DNA of 49,276 nt from Mesostigma viride. Taxonomy: Eukaryota > Streptophyta > Mesostigmatophyceae > Mesostigmatales > Mesostigmataceae. The stretch is taken from the NCBI GenBank assembly GCA_009746045.1, contig RPFO01000213.1, positions 1,256,802 through 1,306,077 of the forward strand. The letters are read 5' to 3'. The notes under the pieces were generated by a model that saw nothing but the letters and a program-made list of their open reading frames with translations, was not told where the DNA came from and searched no databases. Below, in pieces: positions 30,757-42,000 of the stretch (position 1 is the stretch's first letter; each line of letters begins with the position of its first letter). Made by a program: the position numbers and the translations under genes.

Positions 30757-31978
30757 TCGCGCAGTCGGTCTGAATGACTGGCATTATAACGAGCGTCATA
30801 GTCGTCTCCGGCTTGGCAGTGCCGTCATCCTGCATACAAAAAGAACATTGGAGCCAGCACTTTCCCGCGGGTTGTAGCCGATATTCCCCCATGCAGCGAT
30901 ATTCACCAATGCGCTATCAATAAACAAGTCGACACCATCCGGTATGTAAAAAAAGCACGCTGCTGGCCACGACGGTCACGGCGATGATGAACGACAATAA
31001 CAAGAACGCCTAATAGCAGGCGTCGGTCATACAAACTAGAACAGACTGGAACAACTACTTACCCGGTCGTCTGTGATCTTCACTACAATACGCTTCCGCG
31101 GACACCTTTTTCAGCGGGGAAAGTGCCCCCGGGCTTCCGGGGCAAATTCAGCAAGCGCTACGGAACTTAGATACTAAAATTTCGTTTTTGGTTCGTACCG
31201 TACAGCCAATCATTTTGCGCCCGGATCAAATTGTGATCTGGTCACTGAACACGAAAATTTCAGCGGAACGCACGATCCACAAACGCAACTAGAGAAATTT
31301 TTCAGTGACGAAAATGTAGTACCGTGTAACCAATCAAAATGGAGTAGGACTTCGCTAAAGTCACGTTCGGAATTTTTCCCCGCAAGATTCTCCCGCAAGA
31401 TTCCCCCGCATGATTCCCCCCGCTAGGTTCAGGCTCCAGTCGATGCTCGCCAAATGGCGCAAAACGAACCAACAATTGTTGAATCAACGGTGCGAATCCT
31501 CGGTACAGCTCGGGTAACATTCTCACTCATTTCGCGTCTCCTATGGACCGTATTGTAGTGTTGACGCAGAGCCTGGTTTACAAGGAAGCGAGGGAAACCG
31601 GCCACTATGAGCACCCCTACTTAACCCACATAATGAAGGTTAGGAATCCTCCCCATCATGCTAACCGTAGACTTGGTGAAACGCCCCATGCTACAAATGC
31701 GATAGCCCAGCAACGACTACTTGCGGCCATCACCTTGTCCAGTTCTGGCTGGCTGTGCGGCGGTAATTTTACCAAGTTTAAAAATGTTACGCCGCACCAG
31801 TCTGTGCTTTCTTACGTAGTACCAGTGTAGTGCAGAAATCTGCCAAAAGAGCAAACGCCCAAAGCCAACTTCCAAGACGCCCAAAGCCAAATTCCAAGAC
31901 GCCCAAAGCCCAAACGCGGGCGAGTCTGGCGCGGCGCGCCTGTCCTGGAGGCCATTGGGCGCCGGAATAAGAAATCCC
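30757..31978 (-). repeat. right terminal inverted repeat, non-repetitive part (with MITE inside)
   Basis: Near-identical mirror of 23948-24688, interrupted by the MITE at 31081-31560. Confidence 0.85.
31081..31560. mobile_element. 480-bp CACTA-type MITE
   Basis: Perfect 12-bp inverted ends CACTACAATACG (31081-31092) and CGTATTGTAGTG (31549-31560), flanked by TT on both sides. The other arm of the foldback keeps the empty site with a single TT/AA (24364-24365), so ends and a 2-bp TSD are proven internally. Ends beginning CACTA point to the CACTA/EnSpm superfamily. No transposase; an internal GCAAGATTCYCCC-type triple repeat lies near 31380-31425. Confidence 0.8.
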
Positions 31979-31987
31979 TTCCTACTG

Positions 31988-33068
31988 TACTGTCTGCCAT
32001 TTGCGACCGCTGGACGCATGCTGAACCGTCAGCTAACTGCCCTGCGTTTCTTGTCAAGCACAGCACAGCACCTGGCACAGCCAGTTGGCTGGCTTCAGTG
32101 GCTTGTGGCGGCAGGGGCGTTGGAGAAAACTGAAGGCGACAGGCGACTGACGGACTGTGAATGATGGTCGTGCCAGGGCTCCTACTGGCTGCCCAGGCGC
32201 AGCAGAGAACTCCCCAGCAGTCAGCACATCGAAGAAAATAATATTTCCAAGTTGCGACAGGGTTGCGAGCCCTGGTTCTTAAAAAGTGCTGAAATTCAAC
32301 CAAAATAACGAGACAAACACTGCTGACATGACGGGCAAGCATGCTGACATCACGGAGATGTACGTGCCTCCCGTTGGGCCACACTCGATACTACAGCGTG
32401 AACCGATTTTCCTCCTGAACAGTAGTAGTCTTTGCCCAAGTGGACTGCCTTGGACCTGGTCAAGAGTAACGTGCCCCTCGGTTACAATGCCAGTCTATCG
32501 AGGAAAAACCAGCTGGCAGACCTTTGCGAGTTGCGCGATCCTGCCACAGAATAGCATCAAACTTTATTCGCTTGCATCCGGATTGGCCACAGAGCAACGT
32601 CCGAAAGCGCCGTCGGTTCATTGTGTGGATTTCAGCTTGCTGCCAGCTGGGTGCCGGTTGCGGAGTTGCACAAGATGCTGTTTGTTACGATTGCTGTTAG
32701 AATTGCTTCCCAGGAGAATCCAAACGGTTGACTGATTACAAATGAGCCCATGTGCCAGGGCCGTGCAGTTGCGCCGGCCCAATCATGCAAAGGGATTCCC
32801 GAAAACGTACGGGCAGCGGATCTTTTCCTGTTACCCGAGTGGTTATCCACACGAAAAATCCCCGAAAGAAAGGAAAGCCACTGACGGCACCCGCGGGAGT
32901 TTATTCCCAATTGTTCCCGTGTGACGATGTCAACGACGTGAAACAGGCTGTCCTCGATATCTTGCGACGTCGTCAACTTCATACCGAAACGATCGTGCCA
33001 TCGTATTTAATCTCTTACTCCTATCTTGCGTCGGGGATCGGGCACTGCTTTGGTTTGACGTTCTGAAC
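31988..33068. other. no recognised gene
   Basis: Several open frames of 100-150 codons exist on both strands (for example 32286-32735 plus, 32632-32982 minus), but they overlap and lack domains. No choice can be supported. Confidence 0.35.
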
Positions 33069-33557
33069 ATGGCCACCAGCCATTATGCGTTGCCGAGGAC
33101 AATGTGTGCGAAGGTTCTCCATAACCATGTCGCATCTGGGGCCAAGCGCTCAGCGCAAAATCCTCAAGTTCGCAATGTGCTATCGCGAGTGAGCAACCTC
33201 CCGCTCTTGCGCCTAAATCGCAGCGGAAAATCAGCCACCGCTCCCGCCACACTACGCGGTGACAGCCATTCGGAACGACTTTTTGAGCGCCACGTTGATG
33301 GCGATGTCTGGGTCCTGGGAGATGGTGAGCTGGTTATGTGCAACTCGAAAGGATGCCGGCCCGTCGATGATCGTGATCTGATTTCACGGGTTCATCGAGA
33401 GGGCAGTTTAGATACCTTGAACGGTGTTGTCCGGAAAGCAAGGCGTTTGCAAAACACTGTACAGGACAACCACTTCATTCTTCCAGCGGACATCACCATG
33501 CTGGCGAGTTTGGCTCATTCTCTGCTTCTTGTCGGCTCGCCTTCGTCTTCGTCGTAA
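33069..33557 (+). CDS. hypothetical protein or exon, 162 aa
   Basis: Open frame from ATG 33069. The middle, HVDGDVWVLGDGELVMCNSK followed by GCRPVDDRDLISRVHREGSL, looks protein-like (mixed composition, no low-complexity runs until a serine tail). No family is recognised and no splice context was established. It lies in one of the few repeat-poor stretches. It may equally be a chance frame. Confidence 0.25.
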   Translation: MATSHYALPRTMCAKVLHNHVASGAKRSAQNPQVRNVLSRVSNLPLLRLNRSGKSATAPATLRGDSHSERLFERHVDGDVWVLGDGELVMCNSKGCRPVDDRDLISRVHREGSLDTLNGVVRKARRLQNTVQDNHFILPADITMLASLAHSLLLVGSPSSSS

Positions 33558-34533
33558 TGCCCGGGGACCGATATGCGACGATATCATCTCGGGAATGTTA
33601 ATATTCTATCTTATGTCTCGAAACGGCGTCAAACGCCTATTTTTGAAGCTTTTCGCATCGGCAGCGTATTTTCCTTGGGGTGTTTGATGGCTCCACGAGC
33701 TGACCCGAGGCCGCTCGCTGTTTGAAAGGACTATGCCACGGCTTTTGTCGCAATCCTCCCGGGTTGCATTATCTGCCGTAACGAAGACCTTTTTGCACCG
33801 TTACCTTGAACCCTCAATCGGTCAAGGGAACCCCCCGGCCTTCTCTGGCCGTAAGAACGTGTGATGTACATATGGAAGCGCGGATTCTGGCGGTCCTCTG
33901 GGCCTCATCCTCCCGTTTGCGCATAGTGTGCAAATGGTTCTTGTACATACCATATCAACCTGGCAGCACCCGCGCATAGCTGCCATGGTTTGGCGGATCG
34001 TATTTGGGAGCCATTGAGGGAAATTGTACATATTGATGCTGTGTGCAGGCAAGTGTGCACAGATCAGACTGACTTATTTATTTATTTTCATGAGGACTTC
34101 ATCTCGATGTTTAAGGAAACTGTTGCAGTTTTTCAAGACGTGATCAATCTTTTGAGAGGATGTAACCTTCTCCATTACAACATGTTACGAACGACACGTG
34201 TGTAGTACTCCTACACACAGATCTCGAATGATCATTTGCAGATCGCGTTTTCCGCGGACCGGCACTGAACGCAAATGGTTTTCACCTTTGCGGCGTGCCA
34301 AATCAGAATGTTGTGAACGTCTTCACGTTTGTTGCTTTCTGATCTGACGACATAGTAAGATTGGTTGATATTAGTTAGTTTCGGCTACGTCCTATAGGTT
34401 TGTACGTCACACTACAACCAGATTCCAGCCGTGGTCAGCCCGCCTACTTCGGCAATACTAGAATATCGCGTAGGTTCGTGCGTGGTACTCCTGCACACTT
34501 AGGTCTAGTGGTGAGTCATCTTCTATAGATTCA
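33558..34533. other. no recognised gene
   Basis: No supported coding sequence. 34233-34315 is one copy of a short repeat (CATTTGCAGATCGCGTTTTC...) found again at 35024-35107. Confidence 0.35.
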
Positions 34534-34540
34534 GCAATAT

Positions 34541-34814
34541 CAAGGAGACAACCAGCGCAGGCCAGAAATCGGGAGAATCCGGACCATGGTAGCTCGAGCC
34601 TGCCGTTATCTTGTCCGCGTGTTCGAGTCGTTCAGGATGATGAAGATGAATGGTGATGGAAATGTGTACATATCCTTGTGCATTGAAATGATGGCTGGCT
34701 TACGTGTAGAGCGACTAGATGACCTAGACGGTGGGGCCGGAAACAGCATGCTTGATCAGGGCGTGTGTTTCGAGCCTAACTGGCCGGGAGTGTCTAGTGG
34801 TGAGCACCATTGCT
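34541..34814 (-). mobile_element. R repeat copy, truncated
   Basis: TSD GCAATAT at 34534-34540 and 34815-34821. Left edge is the constant CAAGGAGACAACCAGCGCAG; the right edge stops short of the 39062 copy, consistent with 5' truncation in minus-strand sense. Confidence 0.65.
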
Positions 34815-34965
34815 GCAATATCGGACATATTGGCTACTCCTACACACAGATCTCGAGTGATTTATCTAGTACCAAATCCGAAAGGCTTGCATCACTCCCC
34901 GGACAGGAGAACTTTTGCGGATGACTGTAGGTGTAAGTTGGCGATGCCATGGTAACCGGAGACGT

Positions 34966-35107
34966 CCGTCCTATAGTCAGCAAAATTGGTGCGAGAGGTC
35001 CCCAGTTCGATTCCGGTCGGATTCATTTGCAGATCGCGTTTTCCGCGTTTTCCGCGGCCTGGCACTGAACGCAAAGGTTTTCACCTTTGCGGAGTGTCTG
35101 ATCAGAA
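34966..35107 (+). repeat. possible SINE with tRNA-like head
   Basis: AGTTCGATTCC at 35004-35014 fits an RNA polymerase III B box, and TATAGTCAGCAAAATTGG at about 34974-34991 could be a weak A box. The following 84 bp recur at 34233-34315 without the head. The tRNA fold is incomplete, so this is only a candidate. Confidence 0.3.
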
Positions 35108-35704
35108 TATTGGCACCCCGCTCCGGTGAAGAGTTTTTTTGGCACTTCGGCTGTTTCGGAACCTTACGTGAGATGCCTTCGGATCAGGAGACTCACACAG
35201 CCGCGAAATCATGCCAAAGGTCCTGTTTTCGATTCCTTGCAGGTAGCTTCTGGGCTCTCTTACTTTCTGTGCTCCGCGGAATCTCATATTAATTTGGGCT
35301 GCTAGCGCTTTCGCGTTTGTTGCTGTTTGATCTGACGACAATGTTGCGAACCTGTGCGTCTATACGCATGCAGAATACTGGCAATTTTCTTTCAAACCTC
35401 GCACATGCAGAAACTGCCTCCATCCTTTGTTCGACTTTGCTGGTAGATCTACAGCTCATTTTAACACGCGGTCCCCGGCCGGGCACCATGGGCGCTGAAA
35501 AATCGAACTCCTGACCCATACTCCAACATCGCCTGTGCCTCACCGCATCCCAGCAATGACCTTCCCTTTATTCCATATTTGTTTTTGTTATCAACCTTGG
35601 AGACAACCAGCGCAGGCCAGAAATGTAGACTCCTCAGTACTTATTCTTTTAGCCCCTTTGTGTATGTGTGTATGCGTTCCCTCTTTTCCTTCTTAGTTTT
35701 GGTT
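35108..35704. other. no recognised gene; 28-bp R-repeat end near 35599-35627
   Basis: GGAGACAACCAGCGCAGGCC at about 35600 is the constant edge of the R family only. No coding sequence supported. Confidence 0.4.
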
Positions 35705-35713
35705 GTTTGTGTT

Positions 35714-36058
35714 AATTAATTAATTAATTAGACTCGTGCTCCCGTTGGGGAGTCACGGAGCATTAACCTCGATGGATGGATGGATGGGTGCAAACATTCC
35801 TACCGGTCTAATCATCTACGTTGGCTACATACTACATCTATCTAACAACATGCTAACTACAACATCTATCTAGGCAGCCGCACGCTGCCCTAGGGGGAGC
35901 TATCTAGCGTGCCTCCCGCGGGATTGCACACGCGGGCGCTTCCCCACTGGGGGGGGCTCGTTGTCCTCTATGACCTGGGCCCACTTGGCCTTGTCCATCA
36001 TCTTCTTCCAAATCACGGAGAGGCCTAGGCCCCCCATGTCCTCTACTAGCTGTTCTTT
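35714..36058 (-). mobile_element. LINE-B 3' fragment, 345 bp
   Basis: TSD GTTTGTGTT at 35705-35713 and 36059-36067. Minus strand encodes EQLVEDMGGLGLSVIWKKMM and on to the ORF2 end, then 3' UTR, stem-loop and (TTAA)n tail at the left. Confidence 0.85.
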
Positions 36059-36078
36059 GTTTGTGTTGGTAGTTGTGC

Positions 36079-36079
36079 C

Positions 36080-36132
<53 letters not shown>
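36079..36132 (+). repeat. (GT)n microsatellite, about 27 units
   Basis: Uninterrupted GT dinucleotide run beside the LINE-B insertion. Confidence 0.95.
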
Positions 36133-36135
<3 letters not shown>

Positions 36136-36193
36136 CGTGTGTTTTCCCTGTCAACCTTTAATATCTTGTTACCCTCTCTCTCCCTCCATGCAG

Positions 36194-36354
36194 GTCCACC
36201 TAGAGATAGCCACGCGGCTCCCGCGGCCTTCGCGTCTTTCCTCTCAGACAACTACCAGCTAGTCCTTCCCACGGCGTTGGATCGCCTTGCGTCCAGGCAT
36301 ATAGTTGTCTCAGTCACTTTGCATAGATATACTAGAGTTGTGTACTTGGGTTGA
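36194..36354 (+). CDS. possible terminal exon
   Basis: A pyrimidine-rich tract ending CCATGCAG precedes 36194, a good acceptor. The frame entered with two bases of a split codon reads PPRDSHAAPAAFASFLSDNY and continues to TGA at 36352. No upstream exon or family was identified; if real, the preceding intron holds the LINE-B copy and the GT repeat. Confidence 0.25.
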
Positions 36355-36359
36355 TTGCA

Positions 36360-36392
36360 TTAAAAAATTTAATTTAATTATAACATGACTCC
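36360..36392 (-). mobile_element. minimal LINE-A tail remnant
   Basis: AT-rich tail plus TTATAACATGACTCC, the end of LINE-A in minus orientation, broken inside the stem-loop. Confidence 0.45.
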
Positions 36393-36394
36393 TG

Positions 36395-37362
36395 GTTAAT
36401 AATAAGCACGTGACTGCGTCACGTGGGTGCCAATACAGAGTAAAGGAACCTTCAACCCTACTATATACACAGGGAGAAGGAGGGAGGGCGCCCTAGCTTC
36501 TCTCACTGCCGCAAGTGGCCGGACAGGCCACAGTGCGCTCTCTCCACGGCATGGTGCATCATGCCGGGGCGCAACACTGTGGGTGCAATACAACCAGTGC
36601 AATACCATAGGTAGGCTGACGCATAGCTTGTGCTACAAATGTGAGGTGGGCTCAAGACGTCGGCTAATTAAGGCGCAAGCTGATGGCCACAAGGTGCAGA
36701 GCTAATTGAAGGTACTATAACGCTGTGCGCTAACATCGTTTCAAGTGCTGTAATGCCTAAGCTGTCCCATCATCGATTGCCCCCATCTAGACAACGAGCT
36801 GGAGTGCTCTATCCCGGGGAAGCCCGGGGGGGCTTCCACAGTTTCTTGTTGACATAGAGGTCCCCGCCCCGCCAGTATACACTTGGGGCTTCTCGGGGTT
36901 GGTCTTCTGGCGGATGTAGTCGGGCCACTGATCGCGGCGTTGCTGCTGCTGGGCTGGCGTCAGGTCGTCGTCAAGCAACCAGGAGGTGTCCACCAGCTTC
37001 TTGCGGCGAGAGAGGAACCGAACTCGGGCTGTGATGTCGCTCGGAATTAGGTGAGGAGCACTGGAGGGGGCCCAGCCTTGGCCCGTGGATGGGGCAGGCG
37101 GTACTAAGGCGCCCTGCAGTGCCGCACCTGGCAGCTCCATGCACGCCCGAACAGCTGTTTCTTCAGCTCGTCGAGAAGAGAGTCTGGGGTCTCCTCCGGC
37201 GGCATGTCGAAGCGCCTGAGGATGACCCGGCAGCGGCGACGGTCGCGGTCAGCGGCCTCGCGGCGCGTGTCTTCCAGCTCCTGGAGCTTGGTGGTGATGG
37301 CGGTCGTGGTAGAGGATGCCTGGCTCTTGAGCAGGTCCGACCCCTGGTACGTTGTCTCCTAC
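36395..37362 (-). mobile_element. ORF1-only element with LINE-C-type 3' end
   Basis: The minus strand runs from an ORF1 C-terminal half (37354 to about 36800) straight into a roughly 350-bp 3' UTR ending in hairpin CACGTGAC-GCA-GTCACGTG (36407-36425), the LINE-C terminus. No ORF2 intervenes, so ORF1-only derivatives may exist for a second LINE family. No TSD was located. Confidence 0.5.
36787..37354 (-). pseudogene. LINE ORF1 protein C-terminal half, frameshifted
   Basis: The minus strand shows SDLLKSQASSTTTAITTKLQ, then CRVILRRFDMPPEETPDSLL (RRM start), a break, then RVRFLSRRKKLVDTSWLLDD and DLTPAQQQQRRDQWPDYIRQ. These line up with residues about 280-440 of the intact protein at 13848-15212. 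Confidence 0.7.
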
Positions 37363-37365
37363 ATA

Positions 37366-37425
37366 ACATGACTCCATTGGGAGATCATGTAGCACATATT
37401 CCCTTGCTGGATGGATGGAGGTGCC
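37366..37425 (-). mobile_element. LINE-A 3' tail fragment
   Basis: Minus orientation, with stem-loop (CTCC.TTGGGAG) and the TATGTGCTACATGATC block. It is joined directly to plus-strand LINE-A RT at about 37426. Confidence 0.6.
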
Positions 37426-38770
37426 ACCATGGATCGGGTGCCACCAGCGTTTATTGCTGCCATTCGTCGACTGTATGAGGGCTCACAGGCAGTAGTGCGG
37501 ACTGCGGAAGGCACCACCCCACCATTCCCCCTTCACCACGGGGTGTGGCAAGGTTGTGTCCTGCATGACAGTCCCCATACCAGTTCATTATTGTCGTGGA
37601 TCACGTCATGCGCCGGGCACGTGCGCGCTTTACTGCACTTAAGGGGTTCTAGCCGGGCTTGGACATCCTTAACGAGCGCGAGCACGGCGCCCGGGTTAGC
37701 ACTGGCTACCGCCTGGCCGACCTGATTTATGCGGACGACACCACCCTCATCGCGCGCCCCGAGCACATTGAGACCTGGCTGGACTGTCTGGGCCTGGAGG
37801 CGAGGGCGGTGGGGTTGGAGATTAGTGTCAAAACTGAGGCGATGGTGATTTGGGCCTCCAGTCGCCCACCGCTGCCGCGCCTGCTCGACGGGGAGGAGGT
37901 CCCGTTCCGCGATCGCTTCAAACTGTTGGGGATCGAGCATGCTCCCTGACACCGCCGAGGCGCCGGCGATGTGGACATCCGCATCGGCCTAGCTGGCCTG
38001 GGCCAGGCTCCGTTCGCTCAACACCTACTGGCGCTCGAAGGGCCTGGGCTAGCACCGCAAGCGCATGCTGTTCAAGGTCCTTGTCCTCCAGGTGCTCACG
38101 TATGGCACCGAGGCGTGGACACTCACGGACACACTGGCAGCTAAGCCAGACGGCACGGTTTACAGGATGCTCCGACAGGTCCTGAACGTAGGGTTTTCCA
38201 AGCGTAGGTCATTACTATAGTCTTTGTATCAGGGTATGCCTTGTATTTCGGACGAGATTAGGCAGCGCAAGATAGCTTTTGTAGGACATCTTGCTCGCAC
38301 CAGCCAGGTCGACACTGCACTTGGTCTTGCCGGCCCCCAGAGGCTTGGCCAGCCAGGGCGGCATATTTTGACCTGGTCTGGCCCCAAGGACATTCCTAAA
38401 AGGGTAGGGCCAAACATGCCACGAACTACACCCAGATGTTGCTGGCCGACCTAGTGGTCCCAGCCCAGTTTGAACACCGCATCCACTCTCTCTCCCTTCT
38501 TTGGACTGCCATGCAGAACAAGACGCGCGGTGGTTGAGATTGTCAAGGCTCACACGCCAGCCGGCCCCTGTGGGCAAGCCACCTCCCCCCAAGAGGAGGA
38601 TGCATTTTGATGAGTAGTGTAGTTAGGATTTTCTAGACTAGATAGCTTAGAGTTCGGTTAGTTCGCTTACGCGGCTTCCTCCACCACTCCACCCATCCAT
38701 CAAGGAACATCATTGTGCTACATGATGATCTCCCAACGGAGGCATGTTATAATTTAATTTAATTTTTTAA
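37426..38770 (+). pseudogene. LINE-A ORF2 from RT to 3' end, frameshifted
   Basis: In order: RT block with LHHGVWQGCVL near 37540, DLIYADDTTLIARPEHIETW near 37720-37780 (YADD), SRPPLPRLLDGEEVPFRDRF near 37860-37920, VLTYGTEAWTLTDTLAAKPD near 38095, RQRKIAFVGHLARTSQVDTA near 38260-38320, GQPGRHILTWSGPKDI near 38352-38400, and the 3' UTR with stem-loop CTCC-CAAC-GGAG near 38730 and AT tail. Several frameshifts and stops make it inactive. It is the longest plus-strand LINE-A segment. Confidence 0.85.
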
Positions 38771-39061
38771 TGGATGGAGGTGGGCAGAGCCGCGAAACCG
38801 AACTAATCTAACTCTAATCTGATCTAATCTAGAAAGCCCTACCTATTCTACTCAGCAAAGCGCCCCTTCCGCTTATTAATTGGGGGGAGGAGGCTTGCCC
38901 ACAGGCCGGGGCGGGCGTATGAGCCTGGACAATGGTCTTCCACCTCTTCTTGTCCTGCACAGCAATCCAAGCAAGAGAGAGGGAGTGAATGCGATGTTCA
39001 AACGGGGCTGGGACCACTAGGTCGGCGGCATGCAGCAACTGCTGTGGGTAGGTCGTGACAT

Positions 39062-42000
39062 CAAGGAGACAACCAGCGCAGGCCAGAAATCGGGAGCCAT
39101 CCGGACCATGGTAGCTCGAGCCTGCCGTTATCTTGTCCGCGTGTTCGAGTCGTTCAGGATGATGAAGATGAATGGTGATGGAAATGTGTATCCTTGTGCA
39201 TTGAAATGATGGCTGGCTTACGTGTAGAGCGACTAGATGACCTAGACGGTGGGGCCGGAAACAGCATGCTTGATCAGGGCGTGTGTATCGAGCCTAACTG
39301 GCCGGGAGTGTCTAGTGGTGAGCACCATTGCTGCGATCGCTCTCCCATGCACCATTTACGAGGAAATACCCGCAAATGGAAAACCACTGAAAAGGTAGCT
39401 AGTCAGTCATCACGTTAGCCATGCCATGATTCCAAACGTCCAAGAACTGCACACGGTGGCCGAATGTCCCGGCAGGAAAAGGCCTCAATTGAGGCCTTTT
39501 TTATATTGATAATTGCATATAGCAAAACAAACTTTATTCCAAATATGGGCACAGGCCATGCATTATTATGATTATTGTGGGGTTCCCAGCACTTAACATC
39601 AGTCATATAGGCCCAATACCTATTAAATTATGACCTCATAAAACAGGGTGTCGCTGCGGCGGCACCATAAGCACAACATGCCCCTGGACACATGCATGAA
39701 AAAGGCACTATAACTGAGTTCCCTATGCATTTAACGTGACTTGCGGGCCTTGCGAGGCTTGCCCGCCACGTGGTCAGCATAGCAGGCCCTGGCATGCTTG
39801 CCGGAGGGTGCACACACGTTCACACGGCGGGGGCCGGCCGCGGAGCACTGCACACAGTAAAACCCTGCCTTGAACTCACACTGGCTGCACCCACTTTGGC
39901 AGTCTAGTTTTTGGAGTGTGTGGCCATCGGGGTCCTCGCGGTCCAGCTCGAGAGTGGCCATAGTGGCCCTGGCCTCCCTCAAGCGCTCGTTATTCACCAG
40001 GTCCAGCCCTGCCTCCACGAGGTAGTCCCGGTACGACTTGGTGAAGCCGGGGACAAACTGGCGCATGGCAAAGAAGCCATTGGTGATCAGCATTGACAGA
40101 GACTCGCTAATCTCGCGTACAACTGGGTCCCTGGTACCCCAGATGTCGGACATGGCGACCCCACCCTGGCGCAGGGCATTGTGGTGGTCAATCACCCCCA
40201 TGTAGGTGCGATACAGCTCCGCCACCTTGGGCTGCGGGGTGGTGATGTTGTGCAGCACACCATCTGTGGTGGTCCAGTTCTTCACCTGGGGCTTCCCGGC
40301 CAGGGTGGTGGAGCAGGATGCCACCAAGAGCAGGGGCAGCTTGGACTGATGGCCGCATGCAAACAGGTTCATGTCCGTGCCATCGGACAGCTCGCCCGTC
40401 GCTGTGTAGGCCACGTGGTCCCCGCGGTTCTTCAGCCCAGCGAAGAGGGCATCCTTGGGGAAGTTGCGGTGCCCAGTCTTCACGTTCAGCACGCCATACA
40501 GGCCGTGCTCCCTCAGCGCCACCGCCGTCTTCACGCTGCCGAACCACGAGTCAGCGATGACCACCCGGCCCGTGCCGAAGAGGTGCTTGACAAGGCGAAG
40601 CACCATGTCGGTGGAGTTGCCCCACTCTGCATTGTACTCCTTGTCCCTCATGTGCTCCTTGCCCTCCTGCATCTCCATGCCCAGCAGCATCTTGGAGCAG
40701 CCATCTGCCACCGTCTTCAACTCACGGCCGATGGGCTTGGGCTTGCGGGCCACCACCATCAGCCCATGCAGGCATACCCTTGCCCAGCCAGGTGATCATG
40801 GACTCGTCGCACACGACGACCGTGCCAGGGATAATGTGCTCCGCCAGGTGGGCATTGACAGTGTCATACCACCTTCTCACGCCGGCAAAAAGGTCGTTCT
40901 CGGAGCCCACATCATGTGCAGGAAACAAAAAAGTCCAGGACAGCTTCTCGAAAAGGTGGCGGGGCATGAAGCGGCCGAAATTGTAGTTGACGACGTTGCT
41001 TTGCTCCCAGTAGGCGCGGAAGCCGCCGGCAGCAGGGTATGCCATCATGAGGCAGCGAATGCCGATGAATTGCCAAAAAACTGGCGGCGTCACTGTCCAT
41101 TCGTCACCATACCCCTTCTCCCGGCCGGCGGCAGTCATCTTCGCACAAAATTCATCGATTCCCGGCACCATGAAGCGCACATACGCTCCAGCACTGGAGG
41201 TGGCAGCGTTGGAAAAGCCGTTAAGCTGCGGCGTGCTGAACTTGTCATGGTACGATACCAAGCGCTCATCCTGCCGGACAGTCGCTGGCGTGGTCGTCCA
41301 TTGTGGTACGAAGACGGGGGGAGGGTCTGTGCGATTGTCCTTCGTGTGTAAGCGCGCCCACAGCTCGGGCGCGCGCGCGCGCTCATCGTCGGAACTGTCC
41401 TCATCTGGGTCGCTAAACCCCTCCTCCTCATCCTCAGGTTCCTCGTCCGGATCCTGAAATATAACTAGCGCCCCTTCGTTGGCGGCTGTCCCAACACCCC
41501 CCCCCTCGGTTCCCCCGGTCGCTGGCGCATTATATGGGAGCAGCAGACGGGTGGCTATCACGTTCTCATCCCCATCTATGTCCCACCTCACCTTGACGGA
41601 ACTGTCACTGATTACGTTAATCACAGTCCCGTGAATCTGTAAATCCACTGCCGACACTCTGAGGCGTCGGGCTAGCTGCACGGACCATTTGTCTGCACGA
41701 CGAGCCCCTGCCTCGTCGAAATTTCGTGCAAACGTCGACACACGGTCGTTTATAGTGTACGACGCCATGGCCGCACATTCACGAAATTGCACGCTCTCGT
41801 TGCATGAAAACCACAAAAATAGGTACTTTTCCACCTCACATATCTTTCTGTAACCGTCGACCCCTGTCGACCCCAATGGGTCGGGACGCTCAGCACATAT
41901 ACCAGATTCGCGCCACTGGGGCCGGATGACCCATAGGACCGGTCCTTCCCGCCAAAATGACCGTCCCCAGGTGGTCTTGGTGAAAAAGGCCTCAATTGAG

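Larger units (their letters stand above)
23948..31978. mobile_element. 8,031-bp foldback element, probably Mutator-like (MULE), non-autonomous
   Basis: A 9-bp TSD, TTCCTACTG, at 23939-23947 and 31979-31987 flanks perfect inverted ends GGGATTTCTTATTCCGGCGC. Each arm has about 740 bp of ordinary sequence (23948-24688; 30757-31978 minus a MITE), then a 21-bp minisatellite (24689-26399; 28906-30756), then a 26/52-bp tandem repeat (26425-26825; 28283-28885). The loop is 26826-28282. A 9-bp TSD with long terminal inverted repeats is the hallmark of MULEs, and long repeat-built arms recall Drosophila Foldback. No transposase is seen, so it would move only in trans. Confidence 0.8.

Noticed and set aside
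34966-35025. Functional tRNA gene
   Set aside because: The T-loop is tRNA-like but the anticodon arm is absent and the acceptor stem is weak.
36073-36354. 93-codon frame starting inside the GT repeat
   Set aside because: Its first third is microsatellite; only the part after the splice acceptor at 36193 is worth considering.
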